A stretch of DNA of 64,000 nucleotides from Desulfotignum sp. (GTDB lineage Bacteria > Desulfobacterota > Desulfobacteria > Desulfobacterales > Desulfobacteraceae). How positions within the stretch are numbered: position 1 is the stretch's first letter; each line of letters opens with the position of its first letter. Below, piece by piece: positions 18,408 through 27,095 of the stretch. The stretch is from positions 62,001-126,000 of the forward strand of contig JAGYOW010000002.1 of the NCBI GenBank assembly GCA_018399285.1, given 5' to 3'. The position numbers and the translations under genes are program-made. The notes beneath the pieces are model-generated. The model was not told the DNA's origin and did no database searches. It worked only from the letters and a program-made list of their open reading frames with translations.

Positions 18408-19806
18408 TGACCTGAAAATTACAATATGGCAATGTGAGCGTGAAGCAAGCGCCCTTTCCGGGGCTGCTTTGGACATGAATATCCCCTTTGTGCTCTCTGA
18501 CAATGGCTCTGGCAAAAGACAATCCCAAACCGCTGCCCGGACTGGTCCGGGAGGATTCTGCCCGGAAAAACCGATCAAAAATCCGCTCGTGAAACTGCAA
18601 GGCAATTCCCGGACCGGTATCTGTGACTTGAATTGCCACGGTCGAATCATTTTTTTTGATCATTTGAACTGTGATTTGCCCCCCGGGATCCGTATATTTG
18701 ATGGCATTGTCCAGCAGATTGGAAAATGCCCGCTGAAGCATGTTCACATCCGCCTTCACCTCAAACCGGCCCGGCCCATGACAGGAAAAGGTGATGTCTT
18801 TGTCTTCGGCCACCGGGGCAAAAAGATCACAGGCGTCCAGAATCATTTGAGTCAGATCCATGGATTCAAAATGGAAATCCCCCTCCCCTGCCCGGGTTCT
18901 GGAAATCACCAGCATGGTGTTGATCATGTCCAGCAGCCGGTCTGATTCTTCGATGGTGCCGGCAGCCATGGAATGAAATTCTTCCAGGGTTTCTCCCTGT
19001 AACAGCGTCAATTCAGCCGCACCCCGGATCCGGGTGACCGGGCTTTTCAAATCATGGGCCATGTTGTCTCCCATTTCCCGGATGCCGCTGACCAGAGATT
19101 GGATCCGGTCCAGCATCTGGTTGAAGGTGCTGGCCAGATCATCCAGCTCATCTTTGCTGCCCGTGACCGGCACCCGTTTCTGGAGACTGGAACCGGTGAT
19201 GCTTTTGGCGGTGCGGGTGATGGTGTCCACCCGGGACAGGGCTTTTTGTACCAGAAACCACCCGGACAAAGCGGAAAACCCCACAATAAAACCCATGGCC
19301 ACCATGAACACGCGCTTGAACGCACCGAGAAACCGGGACTGGGATTCCATGGTGATCCCAGTCTGCAAAATCGCATTGTGTGCCACAAATGTGTATAAAA
19401 TTCGGGCCTTGTGAACGTTGTCCATCATGCGGGTATCAAACACCGGGGATTTTTTCTCTATCAGCTGGTGCAGCAGATCATGGTCCACCTGGATATCTTT
19501 CCAGTAAGACATGTGAGAGGACGCAAACACCTCGCCTGTGGGATACAGGAGCCTGAAAAAAATCATTTTTTCGCCGGCGGCCTTGGATTCGATCACTGCC
19601 AGGTTACCGGCCCCTCTCATCCCGCTCTGACGGATGACAGACGAAAACTGAGCAGCTTTGTCCATCAGCTCTTCATCGATCTGATCCTGGAGGGTCTGGA
19701 CGGCCAGATAATAAAACAGAACAAACGCCACGGCAGCGGATATGGAAAAAATACCCGTGAACCAGAGCGTCAACCTGAACCGGATGGTCCTGAACAGATC
19801 AGGCAT
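18403..19806 (-). CDS. Two-component sensor histidine kinase (OmpR-partner type)
   Basis: 467 residues. Two transmembrane helices (about residues 13-36 and 165-187) bracket a roughly 125-residue periplasmic sensor. HAMP domain at about 190-240. HisKA box HDLKSPVTR has the phospho-acceptor His251. The HATPase domain has N box NLLDNAIKY, G1 DTGPGI and G2 GSGLGLSFA. The start codon overlaps the response regulator gene by 8 bp, so they are a cognate pair. The adjacent htrA suggests an envelope-stress signal; the periplasmic domain has no recognisable ligand motif. Confidence 0.93.
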   Translation of the reverse strand: MPDLFRTIRFRLTLWFTGIFSISAAVAFVLFYYLAVQTLQDQIDEELMDKAAQFSSVIRQSGMRGAGNLAVIESKAAGEKMIFFRLLYPTGEVFASSHMSYWKDIQVDHDLLHQLIEKKSPVFDTRMMDNVHKARILYTFVAHNAILQTGITMESQSRFLGAFKRVFMVAMGFIVGFSALSGWFLVQKALSRVDTITRTAKSITGSSLQKRVPVTGSKDELDDLASTFNQMLDRIQSLVSGIREMGDNMAHDLKSPVTRIRGAAELTLLQGETLEEFHSMAAGTIEESDRLLDMINTMLVISRTRAGEGDFHFESMDLTQMILDACDLFAPVAEDKDITFSCHGPGRFEVKADVNMLQRAFSNLLDNAIKYTDPGGQITVQMIKKNDSTVAIQVTDTGPGIALQFHERIFDRFFRAESSRTSPGSGLGLSFARAIVREHKGDIHVQSSPGKGACFTLTLPYCNFQVI

Positions 19807-20479
19807 CCGGATCCCTTATCACGTATCCGGCCCCGCGCACGGTATGTATCAGGCGATTCGGGTAATCTTTGTCCACTTTGTCCCTTAACCGGCAGATCCG
19901 GGCTTCCACCACATTGGTCATGGGATCGAAATTATAGTGCCACACATGCTCCATGATCATGGTTTTGGACACCACCCGGTTTTTATTTCGCAGCAGGTAT
20001 TCCAGCAAAGAAAATTCCAGGGGCTGGAGATCGATGGGATCAACTCCCCGGAACACCCGCCGTTTCAGGATATCCATTTTCAGATCACTGCATGTGAGCA
20101 CCACCGGATCTGTGAGATTTCCAGCCCGGCGGATCAGGGCCTGGATTCTGGCCAGCAGTTCGGAAAATGCAAACGGCTTGGTCAGATAATCATCTGCCCC
20201 GGCCTCCAGCCCTTTGACACGATCATCCACCCGGCCCCGGGCGCTCAGCACAATAATGGGCGTATTGTTTTTGTGTTTTCTAATGCGGCGAATCAGAGAA
20301 AACCCGTCCATTTCCGGCAGCATGATATCGATGACCAATGCATCATAGGACGTATCAAACGCTTTTTCAAACCCCAAAGGTCCGGTGGCGGCGGTATCCA
20401 CTGCAAATCCGGCGGAATCAAGCCCTTTTTCCACAAACCGGGTAATTTTTTCATCATCTTCCACCAGCAGGATTCTCAT
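19799..20479 (-). CDS. OmpR/PhoB-family response regulator
   Basis: 226 residues. Receiver domain with acidic pocket EDD (8-10), phospho-acceptor Asp51 (VIDIMLP) and conserved Lys in YLTKPF. The C-terminal winged helix (about residues 130-222) includes LEYLLRNKNRVVSKTMIMEH and VEARICRLRDKVD. It should bind DNA as a dimer and regulate the kinase operon and probably htrA. First gene of the - strand operon; consensus promoter and a palindrome lie just upstream. Confidence 0.95.
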   Translation of the reverse strand: MRILLVEDDEKITRFVEKGLDSAGFAVDTAATGPLGFEKAFDTSYDALVIDIMLPEMDGFSLIRRIRKHKNNTPIIVLSARGRVDDRVKGLEAGADDYLTKPFAFSELLARIQALIRRAGNLTDPVVLTCSDLKMDILKRRVFRGVDPIDLQPLEFSLLEYLLRNKNRVVSKTMIMEHVWHYNFDPMTNVVEARICRLRDKVDKDYPNRLIHTVRGAGYVIRDPDA

Positions 20480-20551
20480 GGATGCGGTTTCTCCCTGGAT
20501 TGAAACGGTTTTGGCTGTCTGTGTGATCGATAAAGATTACTATGTGTCTTT

Positions 20552-20587
20552 ATTATAGGAACCCCGGGTGAATAATCAATATTGATT
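20552..20587 (-). promoter_or_regulatory. Promoter of the regulator-kinase operon with overlapping palindrome
   Basis: TTGATT (20579-20574), 16-base spacer, perfect TATAAT (20557-20552) on the - strand. A perfect 14-bp palindrome AATCAATATTGATT (20574-20587) covers the -35 box. This is a good candidate operator, for example for autoregulation. Confidence 0.55.
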
Positions 20588-20656
20588 TGATTTTTTTTGC
20601 TTGAACCAGTAAGGTGTGCCACAACTTTTTTGTCAACATTCCCCAAGGATACATTT

Positions 20657-20893
20657 TTGGTTCAATTAAAACATACGTGGTGGATTTTCCAGATACTGCT
20701 GCTTTTCGTGTCGGTATTTTTTTTCCTGTTCGGCCTGGATCTGCTGATATCCTCGTATCAACTGCCGGATCCGTTTTCTTTTATCATGACCTTTTTTGCC
20801 GCCAGCTTTGTGCTTTTAATCAGTACGGCCCTGGCCATCACGTTTTTGATCAAAATGATCCGGGTCTACAGGCGCATCCGCAACCATTCCTAA
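20657..20893 (+). CDS. Small membrane protein, two transmembrane helices
   Basis: 78 residues from TTG 20657, chosen because AAGGA lies 7 bases upstream; the frame is also open to TTG 20597. Two hydrophobic segments (about residues 8-29 and 42-65) are separated by a short polar loop, and the C-terminus is basic (KMIRVYRRIRNHS), so both ends are probably cytoplasmic. No family recognised. It ends 13 bases before the ABC-F gene and is likely co-transcribed with it. Confidence 0.65.
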   Translation: MVQLKHTWWIFQILLLFVSVFFFLFGLDLLISSYQLPDPFSFIMTFFAASFVLLISTALAITFLIKMIRVYRRIRNHS

Positions 20894-20906
20894 TATCAGG
20901 TGTTTT

Positions 20907-22769
20907 ATGTCTGTTTTTTTTACCTTGTCCGATATATCCAAATCCTATGGTGATGATACCCTTTTTTCAGATCTGAGTATCGATTTCAAAGCCGGGGAAC
21001 AACTGGGGCTGATCGGCAACAACGGCAGCGGCAAATCCACATTGCTCAAACTCATTGCCGGTGAAGCCCTGCCGGATACCGGGGAAATCAGTGTTCAAAA
21101 AAACTGCCGCATCGTGTACCTTTCCCAGGAAGACCGCCTGAATCCGGATCATACCGTGGAAACCGTGCTGTTTGACTGCCTGGCTCAGTTACCCATGGAT
21201 GACAAAGAAAAGCACCGCCGGGTGAATCAGGCTCTGGGAAAAGGAGAATTTGTAGATACAACTGTCCAGGTTAAAAACCTGTCCGGGGGATGGAAAAAAC
21301 GGCTGGCCATCACCTGTTCCCTGTGTATGGATCCGAATCTTCTGTTATTGGACGAACCCACCAACCATCTGGATATTCATGGCATTCTGTGGCTGGAACA
21401 GATTCTGAAATCTGCTTTGTTTTCCTTTATCGTGGTGAGTCATGACCGGGCATTCCTGGAAAATACCTGTGCCGGGACCCTGGAAATTGCAAAATATTAT
21501 CCCAAAGGATATTTCAAGGTCCAGGGCGGTTACCGGATGTTTGAACAGGAACGGAACAAATTTCTGGCTGCCCAGGAAAAACAGCAGGCATCCATGGCCA
21601 GCAAAATGCGGCGGGAGGATGAATGGCTTCGCCAGGGGGCCAAGGCCCGGTCCACCAAAGCCAAATTCCGCATTGATCAGGCAGAAAATTTACGTCAGGC
21701 CCTGGACGCGCTCAGGGAAAGAAACCGCCATACGGCCCGGGTGGACATGGATTTCACCGGCACCGGCCGCCAGACCCGGAAATTGATCCAGGTGCACAAC
21801 CTGACCAAAGGGTATGGACAAATACCGCTGTTTTCCGGCATCACGTTTGAGCTGGGGCCGGGATTCTGTCTGGGCGTGGTGGGAGTCAACGGATCCGGCA
21901 AATCCACGTTTCTGTCTTTGCTGGAAAAGAAACTGTCCCCGGACCAGGGCACGGTCAAATGGGCGGACGGTCTTAAAATTGCGGTGTTTGATCAAAGCAG
22001 AACCCGGCTGGATCCAGACAGCCTGCTGCGGGAGGCATTGAACCCGGCCGGTGGAGATTCCGTCCATTACCAGGAAAAAAGCGTGCATGTGGTCACCTGG
22101 GCCAAGCGGTTTTTGTTTATGCCGGATCAGCTGGACATGCCGGTGGGCCGGTTGTCCGGCGGTGAAAAAGCCCGGATCGTTCTGGCGAACCTGATGTTGC
22201 AGCCGGCGGACGTACTGCTGCTGGACGAGCCCACCAATGACCTGGACATCCTGTCTTTGGAAGTTTTGGAGCAGCGGATCAAAGAATTTCCCGGTGCCGT
22301 GGTGATCGTTTCCCATGACCGGTATCTCATGGATCGGGTCTGCCACCGGATGCTGTTTCTGGACCCGGATTCGCCGCCTGAATTTTATAAAAATTTCAGC
22401 CAGATTTTTTCAGCGGCCACCCGGAAAAGTCCGGGTTCTGAAAAACAGGGGCCTGCTTTTAGATCAGAAGCAAAATCCGGTGCCGCCTCAGCATCAAAAC
22501 CCGTGTCAGAGACCCGGACCGGTCCTGGATCAGGGCTTACTTTTTCTTTCAAGGACAAGTATGAACTGGAACAAATGGAAGAAACCATTCTGGAAGCGGA
22601 AGCCCGGATCGCTGATCTGAGTGCCCGTGTTCAGGACCCGGAAGTTATGGCAGACCCCATTCAAATGGCAAATATCTGCCGGGACCTGGAAAAGGCGGAA
22701 GCCCGGGTCCAGGCATTGTATACCCGCTGGGATGAACTGGAACAGAAAAAAGCGGACGCCGGCAAATAA
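20907..22769 (+). CDS. ABC-F family ATPase (Uup-like)
   Basis: 620 residues, cytoplasmic, two ATP-binding cassettes and no membrane domain. First cassette: Walker A GNNGSGKST (about residues 37-45), signature LSGGWKKR, Walker B LLLLDEPTNHLD. Second: GVNGSGKST (about 328), LSGGEKAR, VLLLDEPTNDLD. A linker between cassettes and a C-terminal region (about 540-620) of charged coiled coil match Uup rather than EttA. Such proteins act on ribosomes or branched DNA. It converges on rsmE with a 14-bp gap. Confidence 0.93.
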   Translation: MSVFFTLSDISKSYGDDTLFSDLSIDFKAGEQLGLIGNNGSGKSTLLKLIAGEALPDTGEISVQKNCRIVYLSQEDRLNPDHTVETVLFDCLAQLPMDDKEKHRRVNQALGKGEFVDTTVQVKNLSGGWKKRLAITCSLCMDPNLLLLDEPTNHLDIHGILWLEQILKSALFSFIVVSHDRAFLENTCAGTLEIAKYYPKGYFKVQGGYRMFEQERNKFLAAQEKQQASMASKMRREDEWLRQGAKARSTKAKFRIDQAENLRQALDALRERNRHTARVDMDFTGTGRQTRKLIQVHNLTKGYGQIPLFSGITFELGPGFCLGVVGVNGSGKSTFLSLLEKKLSPDQGTVKWADGLKIAVFDQSRTRLDPDSLLREALNPAGGDSVHYQEKSVHVVTWAKRFLFMPDQLDMPVGRLSGGEKARIVLANLMLQPADVLLLDEPTNDLDILSLEVLEQRIKEFPGAVVIVSHDRYLMDRVCHRMLFLDPDSPPEFYKNFSQIFSAATRKSPGSEKQGPAFRSEAKSGAASASKPVSETRTGPGSGLTFSFKDKYELEQMEETILEAEARIADLSARVQDPEVMADPIQMANICRDLEKAEARVQALYTRWDELEQKKADAGK

Positions 22770-22783
22770 CCACCGGATACCGG

Positions 22784-23494
22784 TCAGACAAACAACCGGG
22801 AGATCAGGCTGGTGACAGCGGTTTCAACGGTCAGAATCCGCTGTCCCATTGCGCAGGTGACAAAACCGATATCTTCCAGGGTCTTGACTTCCAGATCGAT
22901 CCACCCCCCTTCCGGCCCCACTGCCAGGGTCACCGGCTGATTCACACCGGCCGGACAGATCTGTTCGGTTTTGGGGTGAGCGGTGATACATCGGGTGCCG
23001 CTTGATATCGCCGGCAGTTCATTTTTGACAAACCGGCTGAAAAACCGCTTTTTGCTGATATCCGGCATGACCGTGTCTTTTGCCTGCTCCAGGCCCAGCC
23101 GCTGGTATTGCACCAGATTGGCATCGTCCAGAAACGGGCTCTGCCAGAAACTTTTTTCCACCCGCCAGGAATTCACCAGAAAGATCTGCTTGACCCCCAG
23201 GGCCGTGACATTCTGGATGATCCGGCGAAGCATCTTGGGCCGGGGCAGTGCCAGCACCAGGTTCAACGGTATGGCCGCCGGGGGGGGCTGGTGCAGTGTC
23301 ACCTGCATCACCAGTTTCCGGGGATCCATGTCCTGGATTTTGCCGTATCCCATGTTTCCATTGACCATCCCGCAGGCCACTAAATCCCCGGGCACGGATT
23401 TGAGCACGGCCCGGACATGGGTATGTCGTCGGCCTGTGAGACAGACCCGGTGGGCAGAAATAAAATCATCTCTGGTCAGCAGAATCAGGTTCAC
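22784..23494 (-). CDS. rsmE: 16S rRNA (uracil(1498)-N(3))-methyltransferase RsmE
   Basis: 236 residues. SPOUT-class methyltransferase modifying U1498 in the decoding region. N-terminal PUA-like region (RDDFISAHRVCLTGRRHTHV), then the knotted domain with LALPRPKMLRRIIQNVTALG, LAVGPEGGW and MGQRILTVETA, the SAM-binding loops. Start GTG 23494 lies two bases after the TAA of the preceding gene, giving the usual length; the longer frame to 23554 would add an unmatched N-terminus. Last gene of the prfC-serCA run. Confidence 0.93.
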   Translation of the reverse strand: MNLILLTRDDFISAHRVCLTGRRHTHVRAVLKSVPGDLVACGMVNGNMGYGKIQDMDPRKLVMQVTLHQPPPAAIPLNLVLALPRPKMLRRIIQNVTALGVKQIFLVNSWRVEKSFWQSPFLDDANLVQYQRLGLEQAKDTVMPDISKKRFFSRFVKNELPAISSGTRCITAHPKTEQICPAGVNQPVTLAVGPEGGWIDLEVKTLEDIGFVTCAMGQRILTVETAVTSLISRLFV

Positions 23495-23496
23495 GG

Positions 23497-26400
23497 TTAG
23501 AACGTCACAATTTCCCGGGAACGGGTCAATTCGTCCAATCGTTTGTTTTTCCAAAGACTCCCGCCCATGGCTTCGGCCAGGGCTTCAGCCAGATGAACCG
23601 GTGTCACCCCGGTCAGCCGTCCCAGACCCTGCACACAGGATGGACAGTTGGTCAGAATCCGTGCCCGGGGTTTTTGTGTGACATGGCCTGCCAGGGTCAA
23701 TGCGTCCTGTTTGCGCACCAGCATGTTGTGGCTGATATCCGGCCGGGACAGGGCCATGGTTCCGGCCTGGGAGCAGCAGTGCGGCACAGAAGTCACGGTG
23801 AACCCATGGGTTTTCAGCAATGCGGTTCCTTTGTCTTTTAATGAATCATGGCAGGGAGCATGGTAAAAACAAGGGGTTGCCGGCGGTTCCGGCAGGGTCC
23901 AGCGGTCCAGTACATATTCACTGACATCGGTTACCGGGGCTTCGAAAATCTGGGCCACACCCAGATGGCCCAGCGATTCCATGCAGGTGCCGCAGGACAC
24001 CACCACGGCATCAAAGGTCAGGTCATTGAACATCTCCCGGATCTGGGTCAGAACAATGGTGTTTTTCAACGCCAGTTCTTCGAATTGCTTGGTCTGGGCA
24101 TTGACCAGAAAAGGATACCCGCAGCACAGAAACGGCGGTGGCAGAATGACCCGGTGATTTTGGGACAGCAAAATAAACAGGGCCGCTCTGGAAATCCGTG
24201 AATAAATGCGTTCACTGCCGCATCCGGGAAAATAAAATACCGTGGAGATGGCCGGTTCCAAAGGTTCCAGGACCAATGCCTGATTTTTCAGGGTCATGGG
24301 AACTTTGGACCTAAGCGTGGCGGCATCCGGCCAGGGCATTTTAGACCGCAGCACCTGCATGGACCGGATCCCGGAAAACGGCTTGACACCGGCAACCGGG
24401 GACAGCAACGTGGCACCGGTGCGCTGGAAAAAAGTCCCTGCGCCCAGCAGCCACGGCCGGGTCAGCTGGTTCGGCAACGGCCGCTTGTCTGCCAGATATC
24501 TCAACGTGGTCCGGGTGGCCAGCGGGGTGTGTTTGAACTGCATGGTTTTAAGAATTTCCCTGGACTCGATGGTGATATCCCCGGAGTCGATATTGACCGG
24601 GCATTTGGTCAGGCACCGGTGGCAGATGGTACAATGATCCGCAATCTCCTCTAAATTTTTCAAAATCTGGAATCCAGTGGACCGGGTCCGCTGGGTGATA
24701 TACAGCAACGCTTCAATCAGGGATCCCAGAGCCAGGTTCCGGTTCCGGGGATGAAAAAACATGTTTTTTTCCGGGAAAAACACCGGACACATGGGCTTGC
24801 ATTTGCCGCACCGCACACAATTGGCAATGTTCATGGCCAGATCATACAGGGAACCATGCTTTAAAATCCGTGCCTCCAGCTTCAAAAGATTAAAGGAAGG
24901 TGTGAACACCTTATTTAAAATATCAGGTTCACTCAGTTTGCCCGGATTCATGATCCGGTCCGGATCCACCTGGTTCCGGTATTGATCCAGTGCCTGAACC
25001 GCTTCAGGTGACAGATATTTGAATTTGGTGATACCGATGCCGTGTTCTCCGGATACCACCCCGTTCAGGGACACGGCCTTTTCCATGATCCGGTCAGCGG
25101 TCAAAGCCGCCCGTTCCATCATTTCCCGGTCATTGGACAGTACCGGGATGTTCACATGCACATTGCCGTCTCCGGCATGCATGTGGGTGGCCACCACAAT
25201 CAGACGGGCCCGGGTGGTGTCATAGATGGTTTCCAGTTTTTCCAGAATATGGGTATACCCCCGCAGACTCTCACAGACATGGGTATAGAAATTTTTGGCA
25301 TGGATTCCTGCTTCCAGGGCATCTCTGGAGGCAATGGGCAGCTTTTTTTTGGTGGACCAGGCCAGATCCTTGGCCTGTCCCACTTTTTTTTTCAGCCACT
25401 GGGGATCGGACAGGGGCACGGCCCGGTCCAGGTAAGCCACCATATTGTCAATGATCCGGGCCTGGTTGAAAGCCTTTTCCTCCAGGTTGGTCTGGTCCAC
25501 GAATTTGACAAATTGCGCCAGTGACGTCAACGGCAGCACAATGTCCTCATTGAGCTTGAATGCGTTGGTATGGGCGGCAATGGCCCCTAAGCGTTTGCGG
25601 TCCTCCCAGAAGCGGATGGCTTCTTCATCGGTCCGGGCAATGGTCAGGCCGGTTTTTTCAAAGGGCGCCAGAATGGATGCCAGGGTCTTCACCCCCTGGT
25701 CGAGACACCCGGTATCATTGGATACCAGGTCCACCAGCAGCACCGCCTTGAGCCGGTTGCCCAGAGCGTTTTTGGTTTTATAGTCAATGGCCTTGATATA
25801 GGCTTCGTCAAAATGTTCCAGGGCCATGACCGCCGGATCTTTGTGGGCAAAGGTGGCGGAAATGGCTGTGATCACCTGACCGGCTTCGGTCATGTCATTG
25901 CCGAAAAACTCGATGCAGCAGGTTTTTTTAAAAGAAAATTCCGGATACAGGATGAACTGTGCCCAGGTGATGATCCCGTCACATCCCTCTTTCTGAATAC
26001 CGGGAAGTCCGTTGAGATATTTATTGGTGACATCCTTGCCCAGGCCTTTTTTGCGGATATCCGCTCCGGTCAGTTCAATGGTCCGGACCTTTTCGCCGGT
26101 GTCATCAAAGACGTCAAAAACCACCGGATCGGTATACAGAATTTTCCGGCCCGGATGGCCATTCCGGGAAACGGTGTAGACATTGCCGTCCGGCATGACA
26201 ATGCGGTAGGACAACACATTGTCCAGGGCCGTGCCGAACAGGACCGCTGTTTTTCCCCCGGCATTCTCCGCCAGGTTGCCGCCAATGGTACAGGCCCAGG
26301 CGGAGGTGGGGTCGGTGGCAAATATCAGTCCCTGATCCCGGGCCGCATCTTTGGCATCCTGGGTAAGAACCCCGGCCTGCACCTCAATGGAAAAACAGGT

Positions 26401-27093
26401 GCCGTCACCGACTTCAGCCAGAGGGGCAATGGCACCGATGCGGTTGAGTTTTTCCGTGTTGATCATCACACAGTCTGACGTGAGCGGTGTGGCCCCGCCG
26501 GTCAATCCGGTGCCCCCTCCCCGGGGGATGATGCACAATCCCAGTTCACGGATTTTTTTCACCAGTTCAGGCACCTGGGATTCCTTGTCCGGACGCAGCA
26601 CGGCTTTGGGCAGAAACCGCCGCCAGTCCGTGGCGTCGGTGGCATGGGCCGTCAGGGTGAAAGGATCGAAATAAATGTTGTCCTTGCCGACAATCGGGCG
26701 GAACGCCCGCAGGATTTTGCGGTGAAACCCTGCCTGGGTGGTGATTTGATTGACCAGTTTTTTCAGGGTCTGTCTGCACGCATCCAGCACCTGGAACACC
26801 TCAGGATGTCTGGCTGCGTTTTCAATGATGTCCAGATCTTTTTCAAATTCGGAAAACAGCTGCTTTCGCTGGACCGGATGCGCCACCAGCTCCTGAAAAA
26901 GAAACGGATTTCGCCCGATGATGAACAGATCCCCCATGAACCGGTACAGCAGCCGGGCGGAACGGCCGGTGCTTTTTTTGGTTTCCAGGGTTTTGATGAT
27001 CTGCAGCACATCGGATCCGAAAAGATGCCGGATAATCGGGTCATCCCCGGCCGATGTGTAGTTATAGGGAATCTTTCTTTCTGGATCACGCAT
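23497..27093 (-). CDS. FAD-linked oxidase / Fe-S oxidoreductase fusion (YdiJ-like, DUF3683 N-terminus)
   Basis: 1,198 residues. Domain order: N-terminal DUF3683-like region (about 1-140); FAD-binding type 4 domain with PRGGGTGLTGGATPL; FAD-oxidase C-terminal domain with HMHAGDGNVHVNIPV and GEHGIG; ferredoxin-type cysteines CVRCGKCKPMCP and CTICHRCLTKCP for two [4Fe-4S] clusters; two CCG-type domains (FPGCGSERIY ... CCGYP and HAPCHDSL ... CCSQAG). This is the plan of D-lactate/glycolate oxidases and of E. coli YdiJ, a D-2-hydroxyglutarate dehydrogenase. It starts two bases after the serA stop and ends two bases before rsmE. The SerA coupling favours D-2-hydroxyglutarate as substrate (inference); D-lactate is the alternative. 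Confidence 0.9.
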   Translation of the reverse strand: MRDPERKIPYNYTSAGDDPIIRHLFGSDVLQIIKTLETKKSTGRSARLLYRFMGDLFIIGRNPFLFQELVAHPVQRKQLFSEFEKDLDIIENAARHPEVFQVLDACRQTLKKLVNQITTQAGFHRKILRAFRPIVGKDNIYFDPFTLTAHATDATDWRRFLPKAVLRPDKESQVPELVKKIRELGLCIIPRGGGTGLTGGATPLTSDCVMINTEKLNRIGAIAPLAEVGDGTCFSIEVQAGVLTQDAKDAARDQGLIFATDPTSAWACTIGGNLAENAGGKTAVLFGTALDNVLSYRIVMPDGNVYTVSRNGHPGRKILYTDPVVFDVFDDTGEKVRTIELTGADIRKKGLGKDVTNKYLNGLPGIQKEGCDGIITWAQFILYPEFSFKKTCCIEFFGNDMTEAGQVITAISATFAHKDPAVMALEHFDEAYIKAIDYKTKNALGNRLKAVLLVDLVSNDTGCLDQGVKTLASILAPFEKTGLTIARTDEEAIRFWEDRKRLGAIAAHTNAFKLNEDIVLPLTSLAQFVKFVDQTNLEEKAFNQARIIDNMVAYLDRAVPLSDPQWLKKKVGQAKDLAWSTKKKLPIASRDALEAGIHAKNFYTHVCESLRGYTHILEKLETIYDTTRARLIVVATHMHAGDGNVHVNIPVLSNDREMMERAALTADRIMEKAVSLNGVVSGEHGIGITKFKYLSPEAVQALDQYRNQVDPDRIMNPGKLSEPDILNKVFTPSFNLLKLEARILKHGSLYDLAMNIANCVRCGKCKPMCPVFFPEKNMFFHPRNRNLALGSLIEALLYITQRTRSTGFQILKNLEEIADHCTICHRCLTKCPVNIDSGDITIESREILKTMQFKHTPLATRTTLRYLADKRPLPNQLTRPWLLGAGTFFQRTGATLLSPVAGVKPFSGIRSMQVLRSKMPWPDAATLRSKVPMTLKNQALVLEPLEPAISTVFYFPGCGSERIYSRISRAALFILLSQNHRVILPPPFLCCGYPFLVNAQTKQFEELALKNTIVLTQIREMFNDLTFDAVVVSCGTCMESLGHLGVAQIFEAPVTDVSEYVLDRWTLPEPPATPCFYHAPCHDSLKDKGTALLKTHGFTVTSVPHCCSQAGTMALSRPDISHNMLVRKQDALTLAGHVTQKPRARILTNCPSCVQGLGRLTGVTPVHLAEALAEAMGGSLWKNKRLDELTRSREIVTF

Positions 27094-27095
27094 GG

